From positions 50,250,426 through 50,314,425 of the forward strand of contig CM055102.1 of assembly GCA_029204225.1 (NCBI GenBank): 64,000 bases of DNA, read 5' to 3'. A program made the translations under genes and the position numbers. Within the stretch, counting starts at the first letter, position 1; each line of letters begins with the position of its first letter. Source of the DNA: Diphasiastrum complanatum. Its lineage: Eukaryota > Streptophyta > Lycopodiopsida > Lycopodiales > Lycopodiaceae. The notes under the pieces are model-generated. The model worked only from the letters and a program-made list of their open reading frames with translations. It made no database searches and was not told where the DNA came from. Positions 44,751 through 54,511 of the stretch are shown here, piece by piece.

Positions 44751-45978
44751 TGTAGCGCAGGCATCCCAAAGGGAGCCGGGAACCACGACTTAGCTTCCCA
44801 GCCTTCAACTCTTGCCATCCAAACCCACTTGACGTACAAGCAGCCAACTCGCCAACAACGATTAGACTTAACCAACTTGAAGTTTCGAAAACCAACATTG
44901 AGATCCAACCTGGCGCCATGCCAAATCGGGGGTCCCGATGTGGGTGTCTTCCCTCCAAGCAAGCCGCCCGACATACATCAAACTTGACCAACTCGAAGCT
45001 TCGTTACAAATGAGTAACATCCATTCCAAGCAAGCGGTCTGACTTACATCAGACTTAACCAACTGAAAGCTTCGTCACGAGCGTTGGAAGCCAACCTGGC
45101 GCCACACCAGACTGGACAGCCATAAACAGGTAACTTCCACCCAAGCAAGCCATCCAACTCATCCGACAGGTTAGAGCCCATTCCCCAAGAGCTTAACTCA
45201 TTCACGTTCATGCAAGGAACACTCAGAACCACAAGCCACGACAGATATGGAAACAACCAGTTCCTGGACCAAATGGTCCCGACAGCATACCGCTGGCGTC
45301 ACGGACCGAATGGTCCCGACGACATACCGCTGGTGTCCTGGGATACGACCCTCAGCTATGTGCCAACTTAAAAATTTGGAAGCGGCCTTACAACTAGCGC
45401 TTTTACCGAACATTGAAACTCAGAAGGTAATCAGAGTCAGTTTGAGAAAAATCCCACTTTATTGATAAATTTGAGAAGGTTACATTTCAAGTGTGTGACC
45501 GACCCTAGTCTTCGGGGCGCTAGCATGCCAAGGCGAGAGCCATGACAACATTCCAGCAAGGGAGGCTGAGACTTGGTTGCAGCTCGCCCTGAGTCGCAAC
45601 CCGCACTCCCCTATTGTATTGGTGTGATTCGGCACCCCCCTCATACCAAGCACTCTACCCAAGCTGGTAAAGCACGTTTTTCTATCTCTAGGATTTTCTC
45701 TTTCTAGAAAGTCATTTTCTCTCTCTAGATTTTATTGATCCCCAGGCTTCCTTTAATCATGCCTAGATTGTGTGAGGTGATTGCACATCGATCTGAGCTC
45801 TCTGGACTCCGCTAGAAACGATCAAAGATTTTCAGCCATAAAAACTTGGCGCCGGCTGGATTCTGGTCACAGTGGCGCCGAGAGCGGCGCCGGGAGCAGC
45901 AGGGGCGCTACTGGCACCGGGGACATAGCTGGCGCCGATGGTGTCGGAAGTAAAGCTTGTAAAGGTAGCTTTACAACA
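44751..45978 (-). repeat. 3' LTR of element J
   Basis: 1228 bp. The plus strand reads TGTAGCGCAGGC...TTTACAACA. It contains a duplicated 36-bp unit (about 45265-45340) with the GGACC-N4-GGTCC palindrome and CATACCGCTGG in each copy. Confidence 0.92.
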
Positions 45979-48289
45979 TCCACCCCACCTTTATAAAATC
46001 TGATGTCCTCATCATATGTCAGATTAAAGTAAAGGTGTCTCCCAATTAAAATAACTATACATTTAAGCTACTTGGCACAATACTCAATTTACTGGCCACT
46101 TTTTATTAACGTTGAAGCTGGTTCACCACAAGTCGGAGGCTCAGCTCTTTGTACTGAAAGATTACATAACTTGAAAATATATCTTTGTTTGGGAAAAGCG
46201 TAGATTTGATATCGCTTTCGTAAAATCCAAAAACCTTATTAACTGGTGACATAGGTCTTTCTTTGAAATGTTTGCCCCTGTCGCTTCTGACTTTCGACTT
46301 TGGAACTCCTTTGAGCTCCTGATTTGTCCTTAATGCACTTTGTGTTGAGCTCCCTTGAGCTCCAGATTTGTTCAGTTCCGCACAGGTATCAAGGCTCCCT
46401 GAGCCAAAGGATTTATCGTTTGATTGACCACTTTATGGTCCACTCCGTGCCTTGTTGCTTCTGCACCTTGATTTCTCTCCTTGTCCCAGCCTGATCTTGA
46501 TACTTTTACATCTTGGCTCTTTAAGGTAGGCAAAGATTGAGTACTCCACAATGCACCTCTCACTTAGCTTGAAGTAGCTCTTTGAATCAGCCCAAATGTA
46601 ACCATTGACCTTGTGGAAAGCCAAAGGGTCGCATTAGTTTGATCCACATCTGAACTATCTCTTCGCGTTTGTTTGAAGCACCATGTTCGTCACGCAAAAC
46701 TTGACTTTCACAATTCCATCACTGGTCAGTTGCCTCACAGTCAAAACAAGAAGTGTACATCAAGCTTGGCTTCAAGTAGTTCTCTTTGAATCAGACACAT
46801 GCACCCAAAGTTTGCACTAGTCCGATCTCAACGTAAACTGTCCCTTAGCGTCCGTTTGAAATACCAAGTCTTCCATGCAAGACGCAACTTTCACAGTTCC
46901 TTCATTGATCAGCTGCCTTACACGTAACACAAGCCAGCGTACTCATATGTTTCCTCATCATTGTTGGTCCAGAGAAAGCCTATAACAAACTTTCCTTTCC
47001 ACAACAAAAACTTGTCAACTTATTAGGTCCAAAGTTCACCAGTCTCCTCGTGTGAGTATGGCAATGTCACCTTGAATTTGCCCCCGTTTTGATCAACTTT
47101 CATTCAAAATTTGCCCCAAGAGAGAGGTGTGTGTGATGGTTCCCCTCCACTTATAAAATCAGCTGATCAGACTTAGAGTAGAGTTTTTCGGACAAAAAGC
47201 CTTTCCAACACTTTGCTTCCCATCTGCTAGGATTATGGCTCGATCCAACTTGTTGCCAATCTCTGAAGAGGATCCTAGTCTTTCCCCTAAGAGGAAAAAC
47301 CCAACTGATACTGGATATCACCCATGCTCAGTGAGTTTCAATTTTGAAGGTGGCTGTCCCAAATTGAAGACCAACTACTCCATAGAAGATCTCCCCTGAA
47401 ATTGCCAACTTTTGACTTCCTGCTTGCATTTGGTGGGCGTTGTCGCAAATGAAACTAACCCAAGAAACAGGCTAGCCATCCATCCTTTGCAAACATTGAG
47501 TCGTTTCGTTGCCGTTCACGTGCGAGTACTTGAGCTGCAAATCTGCCCCACAGATTCTGTAGTCCTTTTTGTTTGATGGTATCAGCCTTCAAAAGAAAAG
47601 GTTCCTTCTCGAGCCATCAGCTCATTGTATCACAAGCAATCATGCAAACCAGACAAAGCACAAGTACTAAGACTCACCACGAATACATACAAGTAAGACA
47701 CTCAGGCAGGTTTACTAACAAGTAACAAAGACAAGGTCCCCCTTTGAGATGGTCCTGCCAACGGACCTTTGCCTGGCCGCACCCATACAAATCGACGATA
47801 GAATCAGCCCACATAGGACACCCCTCCAACTATCTGTGCTATCCCCATTAAGCAGCACATTGCCTCAGTCATGCCCCACCACTTTTTGGTCGATAGCCCT
47901 TATAGCTAAACGATCGGCAGTTATCCCGCATCGGCAGCTAACCACCCGTGCTTTACACCTGAATTCAAGCAGCATCTCTGTATCAATGGTTAACCCGTAC
48001 AGTTCGAATATGTCGCCCCACACCCCACAAGGCACAGACTGTGCTTACACCAACCTAATGGCAGTACACTGCCTCATCTGTCCTACATGTAGACAGTGCT
48101 AGGTCCGAACCGCGAGAACTGACCGTGCTTACACCTCAAGGGCAGCACCTTGACTCTGCCGACCACCCCGACCACCCGTGCTTACATTGTGGGCAGCACC
48201 TTGCACAACAGTTGTCTTGATGAACCCCAAAATGTGGCCATTTTCATGAGATCCGCATAGCTGACCGGCCAGTCGGCTTTGATACCACA
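45979..48289 (-). other. Interior of element J, non-coding
   Basis: Contains a diverged tandem duplication of about 200 bp (46565-46750 and 46780-46935; shared landmarks AAGTAG(TT)CTCTTTGAATCAG, GTTTGAA, CTTTCACA(A/G)TTCC and CAGNTGCCT). No protein domain was recognised. Open frames such as 47749-48102 are featureless. Confidence 0.7.
48275..48287 (-). promoter_or_regulatory. Primer-binding site of element J
   Basis: The minus strand reads TGGTATCAAAGCC, one base from the tRNA-iMet complement, two bases inside the 5' LTR. Confidence 0.88.
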
Positions 48290-49509
48290 TGTAGCGCAGG
48301 CATCCCAAAGGGAGCCGGGAACCACAACTTAGCTTCCCAGCCTTCAACTCTTGCCATCCAAACCCACCTGACATACAAGCAACCAACTCGCCAACAACAA
48401 TCAGACTTAACCAACTTGAAGTTCCAAAAACCAACATTGAGATCCAACCTGGCGCCATGCCAGATCAAGGGTCTCGATGTGGGTGACTTCACTCCAAGCA
48501 AGCCGCCCGACATACATCAAACTTGACCAACTCGAAGCTTCGTTACAAACGAGTAACATCCATTCCAAGCAAGCGGTCTGACTTACATCAGACTTAACCA
48601 ACTAAAAGTTTCGTCACGAGCGCTGGAAGCCAACCTGGTGCCATGCCAGACTGGACAGCCATAAACAAGTAACTTCCACCCAAGCAAGCCATCCAACTCA
48701 GTCGATAGATTAGAGCCCATTTCCCAAGAGCTTAACTCATTCACGTTCATGCAAGGAACACTCAGAACCACAAGCCACGACAGATATGGAAACAACCAGT
48801 TCTTGGACCAAATGGTCCCGACAGCATACCGCTGGCGTCGCGGACCGAATGGTCCCGACGGCATACCGCTGGTGTCCTGGGATACGACCCTCAACTATGT
48901 GCCAACTTAAAAATTTGGAAGCGGCCTTACAACTGGCGCTTTTATCAAACACTGAAACCCAGAAGGTAATCAGAGTCAGTTTGAGAAAAATCTCACTTGA
49001 TTGATAAATCTGAGAAGGTTACATTTCAAGTGTGTGACCGACCCTAGTCTCCGGGGCGCTAGCATGCCAAGGCGAGAGCCATGACAACATTCCAGCAAGG
49101 GAGGCTGAGACTTGGTTGGAGCTCGCCCTGAGTCGCAACCCACACTCCCCTATAGTATTGGTGTGATTCGGCACCCCTCCTCATACCAAGCACTCTACCC
49201 AAGCTGGTAAAGCATGTTTTTCTCTCTCTAGGATTTTCTCTTTCTAGAAAGTCATTTTCTTTCTCTAGATTTTATTGATCCCCAGGCTTCCTTTAATCAT
49301 GCCTAGATCGTGTGAGGTGATTGCACATTGATCTGAGCTCTCTGGACTCCGCTAGAAACGATCAAAGATTTTCAGCCATAGGAACTTGGCGTCGGCTGGA
49401 TTCTGGTCACAATGGCGCCGTTGGCACCAGGAGCAGCAGTGGCGCTGCTGGCGCCGGGGACATAGCTATGTAAAGCTAAAGTAAAGCTTGTAATGGTAGC
49501 TTTACAATA
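48290..49509 (-). repeat. 5' LTR of element J
   Basis: 1220 bp; plus strand TGTAGCGCAGGC...TTTACAATA. The outermost dinucleotide is TA where the partner LTR has CA, a point change after insertion. Same duplicated 36-bp unit as the partner (near 48804-48880). Confidence 0.92.
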
Positions 49510-51041
49510 GCAATATTGAAGGAGTAGGGATTATTCCCTTGAAGCTTGCATCTTCTAAAGATCTCTTTCTCAACAATGTTCTTTTTGTCCCAAAGCTTAC
49601 AAAGAACATCTTAAGTGTTGGCCAACTTCTTGATAGTGGCTTTGATGTCAATTTCAATATTGATAATTGTGTGATCAAGAAGGATGGTGAGATCCTTGCA
49701 TATGGATCAAGATTTGAAGGCATCTTCAAATTGGATCCAAGTGAGAGTGCAAACTCTCTTGATGTTTCTTATATGTCCAATATTTCAAAGGAGGATGATC
49801 ACACAAGATGCACATATCTTCTCTCCTCAAGTATTATGGTGTATGATTATTCCTTATTATTCAAAGCATATGTTGAGAAGAAATTCTCATTGAAGATCAA
49901 AGCTTTGAGGAGTATTGGAGCTCTTGAAGGAATAGCACCATATGAAGCTTTACTCAAGATGAAGCCTAAGGTTGATCACCTTAGTGAACTTGGTAGTGCT
50001 TGCTTTGCACATATTCCCTTGGAAACAAGAAGGAAGGATGATCCAAGCTCATGGATCATGATTGGATACTCATCCATCAAGGAGGCCTTTAGTGTCTTTA
50101 CACTCTCTATTTCAAAAGTGATTGTGAATAGAGATGTCACATTGCATGAAGGTTCAATCTTGGAAGTGGCCGAGATCAATTCTTCTCAAGAGGCATCACA
50201 AGTTATCTTTTTTGAAGGTATTCAAGTTATGATGGGGCCAATGTGTGAGGAGGAGTTTCTTCCTCATATGATTTCAAGAAGACCTTCAAGATGCATGGCC
50301 AAGTCTTTATGGCTCACCTTACATGGCAAAGAGGGGCATCTTTCATGTTGTATCTACTACAACACATTCATATATGCTTCTCTTCCTCTACTTGAAATGC
50401 TATCTTGCTTCATTGAATTTTTTGGATCTCAAAGTTCAAGAAAAGCTATACTAGTTTTGTATGATGCTTATGATATGGACATGTTTCTTGTCATTATTGA
50501 CTTAGATGTGTTTCCAATATTTTTTGAAAGCAAGATATTGCATTGTCAAAAGTATGCTCTTGGTTCTAGTAAGAACAAGATTGAGCTTGGTACTCACTTT
50601 TTTGAAAATCATGTTTTCACATGTTTTGAGGCAAATTGTAAACTCCTCTTGAGATTAAGTGAAGCATCCAAAGTGGACACTTACATCCTTGAGAGAGTAA
50701 CTAGCCTAAAAAATATCAAGATAGTCTTTGATATCAAGATTAGATCCATCATGGATATAGTTCATTGTATGTGGACTAGTCAAGCTAGAAAGCATAATCT
50801 TGATAATCATCATTGTTTCACATCTTATGATCTTGATCTCCATGATCCTTATGAGGCTTGGAAGCCTCAGATTTCTCTATTTATGGTGCATCCATCATGC
50901 AAGTGGAACTTTCAAAGCAAAGATCATCATCAAGCATGGAAGAAGCCCATGATCATAGTGGCATATTGGTGGAGCACTCTTCAAAGGCATTGGCAAGAGA
51001 TCTCTACCAAAGACATGGATATGGTGAGGGTGCTGCTATGA
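49510..51041 (+). pseudogene. Rest of copia G pol: protease end, integrase remnant, novel tail replacing RT
   Basis: About 500 codons open to a stop at 51039. The first part reads the protease end (LTKNILSVGQLLDSGFDV, IKKDGEILAYG). A short piece near 49870 matches the integrase middle (AYVEKKFSLKIKALRS) and then jumps to the integrase end (EGIAPYEALLKMKP, HIPLETRRKDDPSS, VIVNRDVTLHE), so the catalytic core is deleted. The linker RRPSR follows. From about 50345 on, where RT and RNase H should be, is an open stretch of about 230 codons with no RT motif (no YVDD, no STEAEY). Either foreign coding sequence was captured or this is a diverged internal deletion; the former seems likelier because the frame stays open. 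Confidence 0.7.
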
Positions 51042-51151
51042 TGGATCCCTTGGTGATCTTCACTTCTTATGCATACCAAAGGATCCACTCAAAAAGATTT
51101 ACAAACTTCTCAAGTGATCTAGTACCTTTCCAAGCTATTTTTTGAGGATGA

Positions 51152-51978
51152 GTGTGAGAAATTGGCAAAAATCTAGCTTGGTATTTTTTATGATAGAAGT
51201 TTGTAAGTGAATCTCACATGTGTGGAGGATGTTCCCACGTGTGGAGAATTGTAAAGTAAATCAAAATGTTTGATATAGGGGTCTCATAGAATTTCATAGT
51301 CAAGCATTTAGGTGTAGGATGTTGATAGGGTCAAATTTGGCATAGATGGCAAATTATCCATTTTCACTTGTAATGCCACTATTGAGCCAAAATAGAGTAG
51401 GAGGCCAAACTTGTGCCAATTAGAGTGTAGACAAGTGTAATGCTTTTGTTTGATGAAGTTTAAGAGGTCCAATAGGATTTAGAGGTGGAACCATGTGTGG
51501 TCCAATAGGAATTTGAGGTGTGCTTGAATATAGTCCAATAGAATTTAGAGGTGCATGGATCAATGGTCCAATAGGATTAAGAGGTGGCAAAGTGTGATCC
51601 AATCATAGTTAAGCATAGTGGTAGCTCATGAATCTACTAGTATCATTGTACTCCTTTTTTGGATCTAATTGATTTTGAGATTGAGTGGATTTCGAGTGTC
51701 ATTGAATTTCTAGCTTTCTCTCTCTACCCAAGAGCTCATGATGGTTTTTCTCTCTCTACCCAAGGAGAGCAGCTTGTTTTTACTTGAAATACTTTTGGAA
51801 CACTTCCCACATGTGTGAGTGAGAGTTGGAAGTGATTGAATGCATGTAGTAGTGTGTTTTTGCCATAGAATCAAAGATAGATCTTGAATCTCAATCTAGT
51901 CTTGATCTTGGTGCATCTACACACCTTAGGAGATCACAAGTACATGTGGTGGACAATCCACACGTGTGAAATTCAACA
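51152..51978 (+). repeat. 3' LTR of copia G
   Basis: 827 bp, TGTGAGAAATTGG...GTGAAATTCAACA, preceded by the purine stretch GAGGATGAG. Contains CACATGTGTG or CACACGTGTG motifs near 51216, 51231, 51807 and 51959. Direct repeats of GGTCCAATAG followed by GATTTAGAGGTG recur at about 60-bp spacing (51465-51590). Confidence 0.85.
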
Positions 51979-52960
51979 AAGAGTGACCCATCCAGATGTC
52001 CTCTGACAAGCATGACAATACTACATCGATATTCAGTCCCTTTTGCTTGATTTTGGGCTTTAAATAAAAAAGAGAAACTTAATCCAAAGCCCACCGTCTC
52101 TGCTGATAGGCAGAAGAAGAAAGAAACAAAGAAGAACTAGTTAACAGATTCTATAGGCTCTAAATCTGTAAACAATGCTTCAGCGAGTAATGTTTCAATC
52201 TGAATAAAGAATTCAAAACATTGGCCATCGTGGATCAAATTCTCTTATACCAGACCTACCATCGTCTGTCTACCATGTCATTCGTCAATATAGCGAGGTT
52301 GAAAAGATGGTTATGACAGATTTCCTGGGGAATATGCACCCGACGTTTGGCCCAATCCGCTCGCAATCCATAACGCGCAGTACATGGTGGTCGTGTTTCG
52401 TCTATGTAGTTACTGAAACCCACCGTAAGATCTGTGATGCCGAAGATATGAAGGGCCAACAACTAGAGAAGGCTCCCTGAAGCATGTCTCCACACCTCAT
52501 TAGAGTAGTTCCAAAATAAAAAAAAGACCCTTTGTAAAGATACTTTTATTTCTTTTCTCTAGTTTCGACCATCACCTGGCCCAATCAAAATGCACAAATT
52601 TGAATTCTATGTAACATAGCTCAAATAAACTGAGAAATAAAAATACATTATAGAAAACTTTGAAATTTGTGTCTAGGCAACATGGACTCATCCCATCGGT
52701 TTGCTCTTCTTGCTCGCCGACACGTGTTAATCTGCCCGACGTCAATACCTCAAGTTAAATTTACTTAACTATGCTGGTTAGTATAATGGAATTTGCTAAC
52801 CATACTAGTTACAGTTATAGAAATATAGTATGCACAGTTACTTAAAATATAGTATGCACAGTAACTGTGGCTACGGTGGCATTCACATTAGATTAAATGT
52901 GATACGAAAAATTAAAATGAAGTATCATATAAGAGAGATTTTTGGCGTCCAAGCTTTCAA
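51979..52960. other. Unassigned region left of the convergent gene pair
   Basis: A GC-richer open frame of 68 codons on the minus strand (52462-52256, reading ITDLTVGFSNYIDETRPPC) may be an exon or pseudogene remnant; family not recognised. A duplicated phrase TATAGTATGCACAGT(T)A lies near 52826 and 52850. No terminal inverted repeat was found. Confidence 0.3.
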
Positions 52961-54263
52961 AATAGCAATGGCAAGGAGACCAAAAATCTATAGTTGAGTC
53001 CGTGATTTTTTACAATGAGAAAGATGAAGCTGATAACTGGAAGCCAACAAAATATACGAAGAATTTGTGGTTGTTGTTGCATTTATCATCAAAGGGCAAT
53101 TTTTGACATACAAATCTTATTGGAAAGCAAAAATTTTAGATTTTAAGACTACTCCGGGAGGTCACTCGATATCAGAAGTTCTAGTACAACATGTACATAT
53201 GCATTCAAAAATAAAAGTGCAAGATATCAATCCTCATAATCATCGGAAATGTAACTGTAAGTATATCAAAATGTATGCACTATACTACAATCATAGGTGT
53301 TTTTTTTTTATTGATGCTCTTCAAATTACGATTTAAATGCTTCAACCTTTTTCTTCTTTCAGATTTATATCCATCATGCATAAGTGAATGAGAGCCAGCA
53401 CAATCACTTGCAGGAATATTGGACGTGATTCACTCTGATGTTGGAAAGCTACAATACAGAGGAAGAAGTCCAAAGGAACTTGTAGATTGTGGTATATATT
53501 TTTATGAATATTTATGTATGCCACAAATGGATGGAGATTTTTGCAAGCTCAAAGCAATTCCATTGCCTAGTTTTTAGAGTGATGAGTGGCCTACTCTTGA
53601 CAATATTGTTTCTGAATCTTTCAAATGCAAGCTACTCATTGATGTTAGAAATGCTATGAAGGTAAGTACGGGCTTGAAAATTGTTCACCTAAGTTGGTTT
53701 ATCTCATTGCATATATTTGTTGATTTTTTCTCAAGTGCTAGTGTTCGAAGACACCAAGTTTATTTGTTTACAAGGATTTATCAGATGAGACTTTGTCAAA
53801 TCTCATGGATCAAGGTTGGCATAGTAAAACAAATAGTGATATAGAATGAAGGATTAAAAAGTCGTCAATGATCTTTTGTTATCATGTCAAAAAACAAATG
53901 CTCAGTCTCACATTTAGCTATCAGAGATACAAAAAAATTGAAGGTACATGGCTACCACTGGATCAAGACTTTGAACTAAATGGTCACTCAAACCAAATGG
54001 AGATAACCATTATCTACAATGAAGAATATTTGACTACGGTTGAGGTGGAAGAGCATTGGAAGCTTGATTTTATTAGAGCAGAGTCATGCTATTACAAACC
54101 AATCTACCAACATATTTTACATTTATCATCACCGGAAGACTTGTAAGTACTCTATGTTTATTGCCATTTCAAAATAGTACAAAATAATTGAAAATGACAT
54201 AATTTACAATTGCACACTCACTAATATTTGTCATGTCACAGATGCGAAAAAGATAGGAGCTGA
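52960..54263 (+). pseudogene. Spliced gene relic of unknown function, convergent with the H3-Ulp1 gene
   Basis: Four exon-like blocks have consistent phases: exon a to 53256 (donor GTAAGT, phase 1), exon b 53363-53661 (acceptor TTTCAG, donor GTAAGT, phase 0), exon c 53742-54142 (acceptor GTGCTAG, donor GTAAGT, phase 2) and exon d 54242-54263 (acceptor GTCACAG) ending in TGA. The protein has aromatic-rich stretches such as YKSYWKAKILDFKTT, DVIHSDVGKLQYRGRSPKE, VDCGIYFYEYLCMPQMDG, LSDETLSNLMDQGW and EHWKLDFIRAESCYYKPIY. I do not recognise the family. Three in-frame stops (two in exon b, one in exon c) and a frame change near 53055 show decay. Its stop lies 248 bp from the end of the gene on the other strand. 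Confidence 0.55.
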
Positions 54264-54511
54264 TAACGTGCTGCAATGATTTACCTACAACAATCACCAT
54301 TGTGGAAGAACAATAGCTTCAAATAAAGTTTAGTAAAAATCTGTGTATAGACTCTTTCATTCAATAAATGAAAGCCCAAGTTGGGCATCAGTACACGTAT
54401 TTTGTGCTCCCAAATTCATAAAATATAGCAACATTTGATATACCAATGTATATTTTTCTATCGGTTCTATACATGTGCAATCTATATCTATTATGTGCTA
54501 TCTATATTTTT

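Larger units (their letters stand above)
44751..49509 (-). mobile_element. Non-coding LTR element J (LARD-like) nested in copia G
   Basis: Length 4759 bp. LTRs at 44751-45978 and 48290-49509 are flanked by perfect GCAAT (44746-44750, 49510-49514). A primer-binding site at 48287-48275 on the minus strand (TGGTATCAAAGCC) and a purine tract ATAAAGGTGGGGTGGA on that strand next to 45978 set the orientation. The 2.3-kb interior has no gag or pol reading in any frame. It is therefore non-autonomous and must have used enzymes from another element. In the first 445 bp of the LTRs I count about 27 differences, mostly transitions, so it is clearly older than copia D. Confidence 0.92.
43860..51978 (+). 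mobile_element. Copia element G, 5'-truncated and lacking RT, split by element J
   Basis: Gag (from mid-UBN2), CCHC, protease start, then insertion J (44751-49509), then protease end, short integrase remnant, an unrelated-looking open stretch, polypurine tract and 3' LTR (51152-51978). The frame resumes exactly after J once one copy of the GCAAT duplication is discounted. No 5' LTR. The LTR matches the solo LTR at 11253-12073. Confidence 0.85.

Noticed and set aside
44751-44987. Apparent continuation of the copia G protease frame into LTR J
   Set aside because: The reading switches to LTR sequence exactly at the GCAAT duplication; the true protease sequence resumes after 49509.
44699-45465. 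Several minus- and plus-strand ORFs in LTR J, repeated near 48.1-49.0 kb
   Set aside because: They occur in both LTRs with differing frames and carry no domain; they are chance frames in non-coding LTR.
52256-52462. GC-richer 68-codon minus-strand ORF as a host gene exon
   Set aside because: No family recognised, no convincing splice partners; kept only as a note.
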